Notes under the pieces: generated by a model
What the model saw: only the letters and a program-made list of their open reading frames with translations
Databases searched by the model: none
What the model was told of the DNA's origin: nothing
Origin: Streptomyces sp. NBC_01241
Lineage (GTDB): Bacteria; Actinomycetota; Actinomycetes; Streptomycetales; Streptomycetaceae
DNA: 64,000 bases
Assembly (NCBI RefSeq): GCF_041435435.1
Contig: NZ_CP108494.1
Coordinates: 3,630,501-3,694,500 of the forward strand
Direction: 5' to 3'
Shown: in pieces, positions 42,210-50,802 of the stretch
How positions within the stretch are numbered: the stretch's first letter is position 1
How the letters are laid out: every line of letters begins with the position of its first letter
Program-made: the position numbers and the translations under genes

Positions 42210-42902
42210 CTACGCGCCGAACGCCTTCGACTTCCCCTTCACCGGCTTCGCCCCGGCCCGCAGATGAGCCGGCACCAGATCCCGCGCCGGCTCCGTGTAC
42301 CCGACCGACACGATCTTGTCGCCCTGGTACGTGAAGCTGGTCAGCGACGCGAGCGTGCACTGCCGCTTGCGCGGGTCGTGCCACAGCCGCCGCCGCTCCA
42401 CGAAGCTCCGCACGATCCAGATCGGCAGCTGATGGCTGACGCACACCGCCTCGTGACCACGCGCCGCGTCACGCGCGGCGTCCAGGGCACCCATCATCCG
42501 TACGACCTGCTCGATGTACGGCTCGCCCCACGACGGCCGGAACGGATTCGTCAGGTGCTTCCAGTTGTCCGGCTTGCGCAGCGCCCCGTCGCCGACCCCG
42601 AAGGTCTTGCCCTCGAAGACGTTGGCGGCCTCGATGAGCCGGTCGTCGGTGGCCAGGTCGAGGCCGTGCGTCTTGGCGATCGGCGTGGCGGTCTCCTGGG
42701 CCCGCTCCAGCGGGGAGGCGACGACATGGGTGATGTCGCGGTCCTTCAGGTGCTCGGCGACCCGGTCCGCCATCTGCCGGCCCAGCTCGGAGAGGTGGTA
42801 GCCGGGGCGGCGCCCGTACAGCACGCCCTCCGGGTTGTGCACCTCTCCGTGCCGCATCAGATGGACGACGGTGACGTCCTTGTTGCTGGCGTTCCCGCTC
42901 AT
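42210..42902 (-). CDS. Histidine phosphatase family (phosphoglycerate mutase-like)
   Basis: 230 residues. Catalytic RHGE at 17-20 in VVHLMRHGEVHNPEGVLYGR, with ASPLERAQETATPIA and the second His in AVCVSHQLPIWIVRS. The ATG at 42902 overlaps the hemL stop (ATGA), so it is made together with hemL, as in other streptomycetes. Phosphoester substrate unknown; the pairing with haem and cytochrome c genes is conserved, as I recall, but not understood. Confidence 0.9.
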   Translation of the reverse strand: MSGNASNKDVTVVHLMRHGEVHNPEGVLYGRRPGYHLSELGRQMADRVAEHLKDRDITHVVASPLERAQETATPIAKTHGLDLATDDRLIEAANVFEGKTFGVGDGALRKPDNWKHLTNPFRPSWGEPYIEQVVRMMGALDAARDAARGHEAVCVSHQLPIWIVRSFVERRRLWHDPRKRQCTLASLTSFTYQGDKIVSVGYTEPARDLVPAHLRAGAKPVKGKSKAFGA

Positions 42903-44215
42903 GCGGTGGCCTCCGATGCGGCGCGGGCGGCGGCGGGCAGGGCGGCGGCGATGCGCTCGACGGCCTGCGTGTCGTGGGCCGTGGAGACGAACCAGGACTC
43001 GAAGGCGGACGGCGGCAGATAGACGCCCTGCGACAGCAGCGAGTGGAAGAAGGCGGTGTAGCGGAATGCCTCCTGCTGCTTCGCGTCCTCGTAGTTCCGC
43101 ACCGGCCGGTCCGTGAAGAAGACGGAGAACATGTTGCTCGCCCTCTGCACGGTGTGCACCACGCCTTCCTTGGCGAGCGCCTCGCTGACCAGTCCGCGGA
43201 TCTCCGCGGAGACCGCGTCCACCTTGGCGTACGCCGCGTCGTCGAGCAGCCGCAACTGCGCGAGACCGGCGGCGGTGGCGACCGGGTTCCCGGAGAGGGT
43301 GCCCGCCTGGTAGACGGGGCCGGCCGGGGCCAGGTGCGCCATCACGTCCGCGCGTCCGCCGAAGGCCGCGGCCGGGAAGCCGCCGCCCATGACCTTGCCG
43401 AAGGTCATCAGGTCGGGCCGCACCCCGTCGACGCCGAACCAGCCGGCCTTCGAGGTACGGAATCCGGTCATGACCTCGTCGGAGATGTAGAGCGCTCCGT
43501 TGGCGGCGCAGATCTCCTTGAGCCCGGCGTTGAAACCGTCCAGCGGCGGTACGACACCCATGTTGCCCGGCGACGCCTCGGTGATGACGCAGGCGATCTC
43601 GCCGGGCTGCGCGGCGAACGCCTCCCGCACGGCGTCCAGGTCGTTGTACGGCAGCACGATCGTGTCGCCGGCCTGGGCGCCGGTGACGCCGGGGGTGTCC
43701 GGAAGGCCGAAGGTCGCGACCCCGGACCCGGCGGCGGCCAGCAGCGCGTCGACGTGGCCGTGGTAGCAGCCGGCGAACTTCACCACCTTGGCCCGGCCGG
43801 TGAACCCGCGGGCAAGACGGATCGCGGACATGGTCGCCTCGGTGCCGGACGACACCAGCCGCACCTGCTCCACGGGCTCGACCCGGGCCACGATCTCCTC
43901 GGCGAGCGCGACCTCGCCCTCCCCGGGCGTACCGAACGAGGTGCCGTGGCCGACCGCTTCCTGAACCGCGGCGATGACCTCGGGGTGGGCGTGGCCGAGG
44001 ATCATCGGCCCCCACGAGCACACGAGGTCGACGTACTCACGGCCGTCGGCGTCGGTGAGGTACGGACCGGTACCGGACACCATGAAGCGGGGCGTGCCGC
44101 CCACGGCCCGGAAGGCACGGACGGGAGAGTTGACGCCGCCGGGCGTCACGAGGGACGCGCGGTCGAACAGCGTCTGCGAGACTGGGGCTTCATATTGATA
44201 AGGCAGTTCGGTCAT
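42899..44215 (-). CDS. hemL: Glutamate-1-semialdehyde 2,1-aminomutase
   Basis: 438 residues, fold type I PLP enzyme. VTPGGVNSPVRAFRAVGGTP at the N terminus, VSSGTEATMSAIRLARGFTG, ALYISDEVMTGFR, and DLMTFGKVMGGGFP with the PLP Lys. It makes 5-aminolevulinate from glutamate-1-semialdehyde in the C5 route to haem. ATG at 44215 with CGGAGAAG upstream. It feeds the haem used by the resB/ccsB system nearby. Confidence 0.95.
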   Translation of the reverse strand: MTELPYQYEAPVSQTLFDRASLVTPGGVNSPVRAFRAVGGTPRFMVSGTGPYLTDADGREYVDLVCSWGPMILGHAHPEVIAAVQEAVGHGTSFGTPGEGEVALAEEIVARVEPVEQVRLVSSGTEATMSAIRLARGFTGRAKVVKFAGCYHGHVDALLAAAGSGVATFGLPDTPGVTGAQAGDTIVLPYNDLDAVREAFAAQPGEIACVITEASPGNMGVVPPLDGFNAGLKEICAANGALYISDEVMTGFRTSKAGWFGVDGVRPDLMTFGKVMGGGFPAAAFGGRADVMAHLAPAGPVYQAGTLSGNPVATAAGLAQLRLLDDAAYAKVDAVSAEIRGLVSEALAKEGVVHTVQRASNMFSVFFTDRPVRNYEDAKQQEAFRYTAFFHSLLSQGVYLPPSAFESWFVSTAHDTQAVERIAAALPAAARAASEATA

Positions 44216-44532
44216 GACCTGCGACTTCTCCGACTCCGGGGGGCTAGTGACCTCCCCAGGGTAGGACAGCGCCCGTACGCGGCCGGGCGCGGAAGATTCC
44301 GGCCACCGAAAGCCCGGCGGACACATCCGTCGCGCGACGACCGGGCGTCGGCCCCTCACGTCTGCGAAACTGGGCCGATATAGGGAAAGCTCACACAAGC
44401 CATGGTGTCCGAGCCACGGACGGTCTTGCGGACAGGTGTTTCACCGCGCGCCCGTGGGGGAGGTCACTGACACGATGATCGGGTTGCGCAGCGGGGGCTG
44501 TGTCTCCTAAGTAGTAGTCGGGTGGATGAGAT
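44216..44532. other. Divergent promoter region of hemL and an unknown gene
   Basis: 317 bases without a gene. CTCCTAAGTAGTAGTCGGGT near 44506-44525 is an AT-richer promoter-like stretch just before the rightward gene. Nothing else stands out. Confidence 0.45.
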
Positions 44533-45123
44533 ATGCATCGCGGTGGCGGAGTGGGCGAAGGGACCGACGACCTGGGGCCCGAGCCTGCCCGGCGGGGTCG
44601 GCACCGGCGTGAGGCAGAGCGCAGACAGGGCATACAGGCCGGTGGGGCGCAGGGTGGCGGAGCCGGAAGCAGGAGTGGTGGCCGGGTGGGGGTGACCTAC
44701 AAGTACTTCGGTGCCCCCGACGGGGCCACTGCGGCACGCGTGCCCATTTCGATGCGCCCCGAGGAGCTCGGGGGCGACGAACTGGGCATGGGTGGCATGT
44801 TCACCAAGATCAAGCCGGAGACGGTGGCGGCGATGGTCCTCACCGGCATCCAGGGCGTACCCCTGCACAGGGTCCCCCCGCTGGAACTGGTCGTACTCCA
44901 CCCCGATTACGCGGTGGTCAAGCTTCCGATGACGGTCGTCGACCCGCTGCGCGACGTCGGCGAGGAGTCGGTGGGCGCCGCAGCCTTCATCTGGTCCACG
45001 GTCCCGGACCGGGGCGGCCCGCGCGACGCGTTCAACGTCTACCAACTGCTGCACGAGTGGCAGGACTTCTCCCACCGGCTGCACGACGCAGGGCATCAGG
45101 CGTACTGCCTGGTGTGGCCCTGA
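44533..45123 (+). CDS. Conserved unknown protein
   Basis: 196 residues. The first 52 residues are Gly/Arg-rich and disordered; conserved-looking sequence starts at TYKYFGAPDGATAARVPISM, then LTGIQGVPLHRVPPLELVVL, YAVVKLPMTVVDPLRDVGEE and VYQLLHEWQDFSHRLHDAGH. The ATG at 44533 has GGTGG upstream; a GTG about 158 bases later (44692, just before the TYKYF segment) is an alternative that would drop the disordered part. I do not recognise a family. It faces hemL and is probably a stand-alone gene. Confidence 0.7.
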   Translation: MHRGGGVGEGTDDLGPEPARRGRHRREAERRQGIQAGGAQGGGAGSRSGGRVGVTYKYFGAPDGATAARVPISMRPEELGGDELGMGGMFTKIKPETVAAMVLTGIQGVPLHRVPPLELVVLHPDYAVVKLPMTVVDPLRDVGEESVGAAAFIWSTVPDRGGPRDAFNVYQLLHEWQDFSHRLHDAGHQAYCLVWP

Positions 45124-45170
45124 ATCAGGGGTTCCTCGCGGGCAGGGCAGATCAGAGCAGGACGAGGCTC

Positions 45171-45245
45171 ATCGGGCCGGAGTGCGGGGGGCGGGTACAT
45201 CGGGCCGGAGTGCATCGGCCCGGAGTGCATCGGCCCGGAGTGCAT
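45171..45245. repeat. 15-bp direct repeats in an intergenic region
   Basis: Five copies or partial copies of ATCGGCCCGGAGTGC, three of them adjacent (45199-45243), with G/C variation at one position. Non-coding stretch between two convergent genes (45124-45380); no other feature there. Confidence 0.85.
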
Positions 45246-45380
45246 CGGTGCGGGGGCTGGGTACATCGGGCCGGACGGGGCGGCCGGTGATGTCGGCCTC
45301 GCCCACGCCGCCTGTGCGGTACGGCTTTGTGCGGCGGCGGCTCGGCATCCTCTGCGGGCCGCCGCCGCACGTGGCGGGGG

Positions 45381-45941
45381 TCAGGCAGCGGCGGACGTGG
45401 CCTGCTCGGACACCTGGCGGATGACCTCGGTGAGCGCGGTGACGACCTCGGTGTCATCGGCGGGGTGGGTCTCGGCGAAGCGCGTCACGGAGCCGGGGAT
45501 GGACAGCTTGACGTCCTCCAGGACCACACCGCCTGCGATCCCGGCGGACTTGCGGGCATCGTCCTGCGCCCACACGCCGCCGTACTGACCGAAGGCGGTG
45601 CCGACCACGGCGACCGGCTTGCCGGAGATGGCGCCGGCGCCGAACGGGCGGGACAGCCAGTCGATGGCGTTCTTCAGGACGGCCGGCATGGTGCCGTTGT
45701 ACTCGGGCGAGAACAGCAGGAAGGCGTCGGCCCGGCCGGCTGCCTCGCGCAGCTGGACGGCGGCGGTCGGGACGCCTCCCTCGACGTCGGTGTCCTCGTT
45801 GTAGAAGGGCACGTCGGCCAGACCCTCGTACAGCTCGATGTCGACGCCCTCGGGGGCGTGCTTGGCGGCGGCTTCGGCGAGCTGACGGTTGTGCGAGCCG
45901 GCGCGGAGGCTGCCGACGAGTGCGAGGACGCGTACAGACAT
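45381..45941 (-). CDS. NADPH-dependent FMN reductase
   Basis: 186 residues, flavodoxin-like. VLALVGSLRAGSHNRQLAEA at the N terminus binds the FMN phosphate; LLFSPEYNGTMPAVLKNAID is the second FMN-binding loop and WLSRPFGAGAISGKPVAVVG follows. Such reductases detoxify quinones or chromate or supply reduced FMN. ATG at 45941 after GGGAG. Divergent TetR gene at 46065 with two palindromic operators between. Confidence 0.92.
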   Translation of the reverse strand: MSVRVLALVGSLRAGSHNRQLAEAAAKHAPEGVDIELYEGLADVPFYNEDTDVEGGVPTAAVQLREAAGRADAFLLFSPEYNGTMPAVLKNAIDWLSRPFGAGAISGKPVAVVGTAFGQYGGVWAQDDARKSAGIAGGVVLEDVKLSIPGSVTRFAETHPADDTEVVTALTEVIRQVSEQATSAAA

Positions 45942-45985
45942 GAGGAACTCCCAAGAGGGCAAAAAACTTCGGAAACGGCTTCAAG

Positions 45986-46033
45986 CGGACCACGGTCCGT
46001 TGAAATTTGTACCACTTAACCGGACCGCGGTCC
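45986..46033. promoter_or_regulatory. Two TetR operators, CGGACC-N-CGGTCCG type
   Basis: CGGACCACGGTCCG (45986-45999) and CGGACCGCGGTCC (46021-46033), 35 bases apart, in the 123-base gap between the divergent FMN reductase and TetR genes. They likely let the TetR protein repress both genes. Confidence 0.75.
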
Positions 46034-46064
46034 ACTTCTCTCTTCCGGACGCTACTCTGAGTCC

Positions 46065-46901
46065 ATGACCGGTCCCGATACCCCGCCGCTCAGACCGTCC
46101 GACCCCGGCGATGCACGGACGAGTCTCCCTCTCGCCCCGACCGATGAACCGCCGCAGCTACGGGCGGACGCCGCACGCAATCGCACCCGCCTGCTGGACG
46201 CGGCCTCCCGGCTGATGACCCGGTGCGGAGCGGCGGACCTGACCATGGAATCGGTGGCCGCCGCCGCAGGGGTCGGCAAGGGCACCGTCTTCCGGCGCTT
46301 CGGCGACCGGGCCGGTCTCCTGATCGCGCTCCTGGACCACCGGGAGGTGCAGTTCCAGGCCGCCTTCCTCTCGGGTCCGCCGCCCCTGGGCCCCGACGCC
46401 CCCGCGGCGGAACGGCTGCACGCCTTCGGGCCCGCCGTCCTGCGCCACGAACGCGATCACCACCCCCTGATCCTGGCCGGCCGGACCGACCCGCTGCGCA
46501 CCTACGCCGTCCCGGCCAGCCGTCTGCGGGTCAGCCACATCGCGATGCTGCTGCGGGGGGCGCAGGTGACGGGCGACCCGGAACTGCTCGCGCACACCCT
46601 GCTCGCGTCCGTCGACACCGCTCTCGTCCACCACCTCACGCAGGAGCGCGGCATACCCCTGGAGCGCCTGGAGGAAGGCTGGCACCACCTGGTCACACGG
46701 CTCGGGGCGCCCCGGCCGTCGGACCGGGCGGACTGTACGGACTCGTCTGACCGGACGGACTGTGCCGACTCGCGCGACCTGGCGGCTAAGGACCCGGCGG
46801 TGGAGGGCCCGGCGGTTAAGGACCCGGCGGTGGAGGGCCCGGCGGTGGAGGGCTGTGACGGGTCGGGGGCAGATCGAGCCAGCGGGCCGTACCGGGTGTG
46901 A
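46065..46901 (+). CDS. TetR family regulator with repetitive C-terminal tail
   Basis: 278 residues. HTH at about 32-80 (ADAARNRTRLLDAASRLMTR, SVAAAAGVGKGTVFRRFGDR); the middle is the helical ligand domain (to about 218). From 220 the chain is low-complexity: SDRADCTDSSDRTDCADSRD and then KDPAVEGPAVKDPAVEGPAV. This tail is coded by short GC repeats and overlaps the last 86 bases of the convergent GH65 gene. The regulator domain alone is complete, so the tail looks like a late extension after loss of an original stop. Controls the FMN reductase by position. Confidence 0.85.
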   Translation: MTGPDTPPLRPSDPGDARTSLPLAPTDEPPQLRADAARNRTRLLDAASRLMTRCGAADLTMESVAAAAGVGKGTVFRRFGDRAGLLIALLDHREVQFQAAFLSGPPPLGPDAPAAERLHAFGPAVLRHERDHHPLILAGRTDPLRTYAVPASRLRVSHIAMLLRGAQVTGDPELLAHTLLASVDTALVHHLTQERGIPLERLEEGWHHLVTRLGAPRPSDRADCTDSSDRTDCADSRDLAAKDPAVEGPAVKDPAVEGPAVEGCDGSGADRASGPYRV

Positions 46902-49518
46902 TCACATGGGTGTGGCCACCCAGGACGACCCGGACGGCCGGGTCGTCCGAGTCCGGTACGGCGATCCGGAGCCGCTGGGAACGCAGACGCAGGTCCACGT
47001 CCCAGTGGCGGCGGAACCGGATCCGCATCCCGAATTTCGAGAGCTGCGGCAGCGTGGCCGGCGCGAGCCACAGTGCGTCGTCGCGGGTCTCCAGCCCCGT
47101 CATTCCGCGCTGCACGAAGTCGAGGGTGCCCGCCATCGCCCCCAGGTGAATGCCCTCTTCGGTGGTGCCGCCCTGGATGTCGGCCACGTCCCCGGTCAGG
47201 GCCTCCACGCAGTACTTCCACGCCTCCTCGCGGCGCGCCCGGGCCAGAACCCATGCATGGACCAGGGAGCTGAGCGTGGAGCCGTGGCTCGTACGCGCGA
47301 GGTAGTAGTCGACGGTGGCGCGCCAGCCGTCCTCGTCCAGCGAGTACCCGAGCCGCCGGAAGAGACCCGCGAGTTCTTCCGGTGAGAAGAGGTAGCCGAG
47401 CATCAGCACGTCGGCCTGCTTGGACGCCTGGTAGCGGTTGGCCGTGTCGCCCTCCGCCTCCAGGATCCGGTCCAGCCGCCGGATGTCCCCGTACCGCCTC
47501 CGGTACCCCGCCCAGTCGAGCTCCTCCAGCTCCCCGTAACCGGCGAACTGGCTGATGACGCCCTGGTGATACGGCACGTGCAGCCGGCGGGAGATGTCCT
47601 CCCAGCGTTCCGGTTCGGCGGAATCGAGACGCATTTGGTCGCACAGCCGCCGCCGCCGTGTCTCGGGCAGCGTCCGGTACAGCTCCGTCGAACGTGACAG
47701 AACCCAGGCCGCTGTCACGTTCGTGTACGTGTTGTCGTCGAGGCCTGGCGCCTCCGTTCCCGGATAGCCGTCGTGGTACTCGTCCGGCCCGACGACACCG
47801 CGGATGCGATACCGGGCCAGGGACTCGTCCCATGTGGCGCTGTCCGCCCAGAACCTGGCGATCTGCAACAGCATCTCCGCACCCCTGGAGTAGAGGTACT
47901 CCGTGTCCCCGGTGGCCTGGCAGTACTGCCACACGTTGTACGCGACGGCCGAGCCGACATGGTGCTGCAGCCGGGAGCGGTCGGGCAGCCACCGCCCCGA
48001 GTGCGGGTTGAGATGGAGTTCCTGGGTCTCCTCGCGTCCGTTGGCGGCGCTCTGCCAGGGGTACATCGCCCCCGCCCGGCCGGCCTCGCGCGCCGCCCGG
48101 CAGGCCGCGGGCAGCCGCCGGTAGCGGTAGTCGAGAAGGCCCCGGGAGACTTCCGGGAGATGCAGATTCAGGAACGGCAGTACGAACAGCTCGTCCCAGA
48201 AGACATGGCCGCGGTACGCCTCGCCGTGCAGCCCTCTGGCCGGTACGCCGACGTCGAGTCCGGCGGTGTGCGGGGAGAGCGTCTGCAGTACGTGAAAGAG
48301 GTGCAGCCGCAGAACGCGTCCCGCCTCGCCCGGGACGTCCAGCCGGACCTGCCGCCACAGGTCGGCCCAGGCCTGCCGGTGCGAGGACAACAACTGTGCG
48401 AAGTCCGGGGCCCTTCGCACCGCGGCCACGGCTGCCCGCAACGGGCTGCCGATCGCAAGGTCGCGGGTGGTGTGGAGGGCGACCGTCTTGTCGACGGCGA
48501 CGGTGGCGGTGGTGTCGGAGTCCGGGTCCAGCGGCAGGACCAGCCGCTGGAAGACCGTCTTCTCCGTCTGCCGGGGGTGGGGATGGAGGTGGGGGCGAGG
48601 GTGAGGGCGGGCATCGGATCCCGGGGCGGAGTCGGGGGCGGAGTCGGGGGCGGAGTCGGAGTCGGGGGCGGAGTCGGGGGCGGGGGCGGAGTCGGGGGCG
48701 GGGGCGGAGTCGCGGTCGCAGTCGGTACTGATGTCGGTGTCGGGGCCGGTTTCACCGCCGTACACCGCCAGCGTGCGGGCCGCCAGCGCGACACCGATGT
48801 CCGACTCCACCGTGCGGCACTTCAGCGACACCACACCGTCCTCGTCCGCGCCGGTCACCCAGCCGGTGAGGTGCTGGTTCGACAGATCCCGGTACCGCGC
48901 GACGCCGGAGTTGCGGACGCCACCATCGATCCCGGACTCCACCTCGATCACGCCCGCCCACCTCTCCGCCCGGAACACCGTGTGCAGGGCGGCGAGATGC
49001 GGATCGCCCATGTGCACCAGACGGCACTGCTCCACGTACAGCCGCCGGCCCGCCTCGTCCTCGTAGACGGATCGGCGGGTCAGCGTGCCACCGCGCAGAT
49101 CGAGTGACTGGCCGTGTTCCACGAGGTGTTCGTGGTCCGGGGTGAGCCACGGTCCCGGGGCGGCACCGGCAGGGCGGATGCGATAGTGCAGCGGCAGCCA
49201 GTTCGGGAGGTTGACCAGGTCCTCGTTCTCGACCCGGCGGCCCCGGACCGTGGAGGTCAGCCGGCTGTAGCAGCCCGCCACATAGGTGCCGGGGTAGTGC
49301 GGCCACGCCTCGGACGTCGTCTCAGGCGTCCCAGGCGTCGTAGGTGGCACAGGTGGCACAGGTGGCACAGGTGGCACAGGCCTCATAGATGTCACAGGTG
49401 TCTCGGACGCGGCTCCGCGGGTGGCGAAGTACCCGTTGCCGAGCGTGCACAGCGCCTCCCGCAGCCGTTCCTCCTGCGGGTCGTACCCCTCGTACGACCA
49501 GGTCCAGGCCTGCGTCAT
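46816..49518 (-). CDS. Glycoside hydrolase family 65 (disaccharide phosphorylase or hydrolase)
   Basis: 900 residues. N-terminal beta-sandwich (about 5-350) begins WSYEGYDPQEERLREALCTL and GNGYFATRG; the (alpha/alpha)6 barrel follows with HGEAYRGHVFWDELFVLPFL and the catalytic acid E580 in GVVGPDEYHDG, then LDDNTYTNVTAAWVL and YQASKQADVLMLGYL. The last domain has GTTEEGIHLGAMAGTLDFVQ. GH65 enzymes phosphorolyse maltose, trehalose or kojibiose. Two low-complexity insertions: PVPPVPPVPP (48-58) and an Asp/Ser/Ala/Pro run then His/Pro run (about 260-316). The Pro-rich C terminus overlaps the TetR gene. ATG overlaps the HAD gene stop (TGATG). Confidence 0.9.
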   Translation of the reverse strand: MTQAWTWSYEGYDPQEERLREALCTLGNGYFATRGAASETPVTSMRPVPPVPPVPPVPPTTPGTPETTSEAWPHYPGTYVAGCYSRLTSTVRGRRVENEDLVNLPNWLPLHYRIRPAGAAPGPWLTPDHEHLVEHGQSLDLRGGTLTRRSVYEDEAGRRLYVEQCRLVHMGDPHLAALHTVFRAERWAGVIEVESGIDGGVRNSGVARYRDLSNQHLTGWVTGADEDGVVSLKCRTVESDIGVALAARTLAVYGGETGPDTDISTDCDRDSAPAPDSAPAPDSAPDSDSAPDSAPDSAPGSDARPHPRPHLHPHPRQTEKTVFQRLVLPLDPDSDTTATVAVDKTVALHTTRDLAIGSPLRAAVAAVRRAPDFAQLLSSHRQAWADLWRQVRLDVPGEAGRVLRLHLFHVLQTLSPHTAGLDVGVPARGLHGEAYRGHVFWDELFVLPFLNLHLPEVSRGLLDYRYRRLPAACRAAREAGRAGAMYPWQSAANGREETQELHLNPHSGRWLPDRSRLQHHVGSAVAYNVWQYCQATGDTEYLYSRGAEMLLQIARFWADSATWDESLARYRIRGVVGPDEYHDGYPGTEAPGLDDNTYTNVTAAWVLSRSTELYRTLPETRRRRLCDQMRLDSAEPERWEDISRRLHVPYHQGVISQFAGYGELEELDWAGYRRRYGDIRRLDRILEAEGDTANRYQASKQADVLMLGYLFSPEELAGLFRRLGYSLDEDGWRATVDYYLARTSHGSTLSSLVHAWVLARARREEAWKYCVEALTGDVADIQGGTTEEGIHLGAMAGTLDFVQRGMTGLETRDDALWLAPATLPQLSKFGMRIRFRRHWDVDLRLRSQRLRIAVPDSDDPAVRVVLGGHTHVITPGTARWLDLPPTRHSPPPPGPPPPGP
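48585..48720. repeat. Short tandem repeats inside the GH65 gene
   Basis: On the plus strand GGGGGCGGAGTCGGGG-type units of 12-18 bases repeat about ten times, encoding DSAPAPDSAP and DSAPDS on the minus strand. Extremely G-rich on one strand. Length is expected to vary without frame loss because units are multiples of three. Confidence 0.8.
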
Positions 49519-50279
49519 CAGTCGTCACCGGCCGTCAGCAGCTCCCCCGGATCGGACACCACGAGGTCGGCGCCGTGGTCGCGCAGTTCGGCGGCGCTGG
49601 TCGGGCCGCCCGTTCGGTCCACACCGACCACGAGTCCGAAGCCGCCCCGACGCCCGGCCTCGACCCCGGCCAGCGCGTCCTCCACCACGGCCGTGTCCCG
49701 GACCGGGACCCGCAGGCGCCTCGCCGCTTCGACGAAGAGCGCGGGGTCCGGCTTTCCCGGCAGCCGCAGCCGTTGCGCCTCGTTCCCGTCGACCACGGCG
49801 TCGAACCGGTCGATGAGGCCGGCCCGCGACAGCAGTTCCGTCGCGTGCCGGGACGCGGATACGGCGGCGCACGGCATCTGTTCGCCGCGCAGCACGTCGA
49901 GGAGACGGACCGTGCCGGGCCAGACGTCGACCGGGTCGGTACGCAGGCTCTGCGTGAACAGCTCGTCCTTGCGGGCCGCGATCGCCCACACGGTCGCGGT
50001 TCCGGGCGCGTCGTCGGGGCTGCCTTCGGGGAGGTCGAGCCCCCTCGACGCCAGGAACGCGGCCGCGCCGTCCCTCCGCGAGCGGCCGTCGACGTGGCGC
50101 AGGTAGTCGCCGACGGGATCGAAGGGCCGCTGTCCCTCGACGGCCGACAGACAGGAATCGAACGCCTTCTTCCAGGCTGCGGCGTGACTCCGGGCGGAGT
50201 CGGTGATCACTCCGTCCGTGTCGAAGACCACGGCCCGCACGGAGCGCAGGCACGGTGCCGGGGACAGTGCTGCTGCCAC
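49518..50279 (-). CDS. HAD superfamily hydrolase, beta-phosphoglucomutase-like
   Basis: 253 residues. D20 and D22 in VVFDTDGVITDSARSHAAAW are the HAD nucleophile and acid; WPGTVRLLDVLRG, CAAVSASRHATELL (Ser/Thr motif), GKPDPALFVEAARRL (Lys) and AVVEDALAGVEAG (acidic motif IV) complete the set. Coupled by TGATG to GH65, the usual pair in which a phosphorylase makes glucose 1-phosphate and this enzyme turns beta-glucose 1-phosphate into glucose 6-phosphate. GTG at 50279 after AAGGGA. Confidence 0.9.
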   Translation of the reverse strand: MAAALSPAPCLRSVRAVVFDTDGVITDSARSHAAAWKKAFDSCLSAVEGQRPFDPVGDYLRHVDGRSRRDGAAAFLASRGLDLPEGSPDDAPGTATVWAIAARKDELFTQSLRTDPVDVWPGTVRLLDVLRGEQMPCAAVSASRHATELLSRAGLIDRFDAVVDGNEAQRLRLPGKPDPALFVEAARRLRVPVRDTAVVEDALAGVEAGRRGGFGLVVGVDRTGGPTSAAELRDHGADLVVSDPGELLTAGDD

Positions 50280-50520
50280 GATCAGGGTCCCTTCGTCAGG
50301 GGCGCTGTTTCATGCCACCACGGTTCCGGCGCAGGGGCACGGCGTGGCTCCGTACGATGTCCCGGCGTCACGACGCCCCAGTGGTCCCAGTGGTCCCAGT
50401 GTTTGCATGGCGCGAGGGGCCGTACGGAGCCCGGGACGGCACGAACGGCCCAACCCACCGGAACAAGATCTGTTCCATGCTGGAGGGACATCGAACGTTC
50501 CCGATCTCCCGGGGGTCCCG

Positions 50521-50723
50521 ATGCTCAGCCGGCCACTCGACGACACGACGATGAGCGGCCTCGTAGCCGATGCCACCGCCGCCCCTCCCTGCACAACGCC
50601 CAGCCCCGGCAGTTCCGCTACCCGTGCGCCGGCCGGACCCTGCCGACCACCCCCGGCGATCACGCCGTGGACTGGCTGCGCGCCGGTCAGGCGCTGGACC
50701 AGATACTGACCATCGAGCCGTAG
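50521..50723 (+). pseudogene. Decayed Acg-type nitroreductase
   Basis: Bases 50521-50585 read MLSRPLDDTTMSGLVADATA, the start of the Acg family of nitroreductase-like proteins. One base is missing near 50585, after which the +1 frame reads SLHNAQPRQFRYPCAGRTL, the FMN-binding N-terminal motif. At about 50640 it jumps straight to GDHAVDWLRAGQALDQILTI, which is from the C-terminal half. The family is about 330 residues, so most is lost. Acg-like proteins often stand beside universal stress proteins in actinobacteria, and the next gene here is one. Confidence 0.65.
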
Positions 50724-50775
50724 AAGCAGAACCGAAGAAACAGAACCGTAGAAACAGAATCGAAGAACCGTAGAG
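50722..50775. repeat. AT-richer 14-bp tandem repeat before the stress-protein gene
   Basis: Successive units such as GAAGAAACAGAACC and GTAGAAACAGAATC between the nitroreductase remnant and the universal stress protein gene. Unusually low GC for this genome; may be part of the promoter region or a slippage product. Confidence 0.75.
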
Positions 50776-50802
50776 ACATCCGTACGGAAGGCGGTGGGAG
50801 CG

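Noticed and set aside
43035..44021. Long N-terminal extension of phosphoglycerate mutase through hemL
   Set aside because: hemL is coded in another frame there; the mutase starts at the ATGA overlap at 42902.
45171..45245. attachment site or integron-like repeats
   Set aside because: No integrase, no tRNA gene and no cassette genes nearby; only a short tandem repeat.
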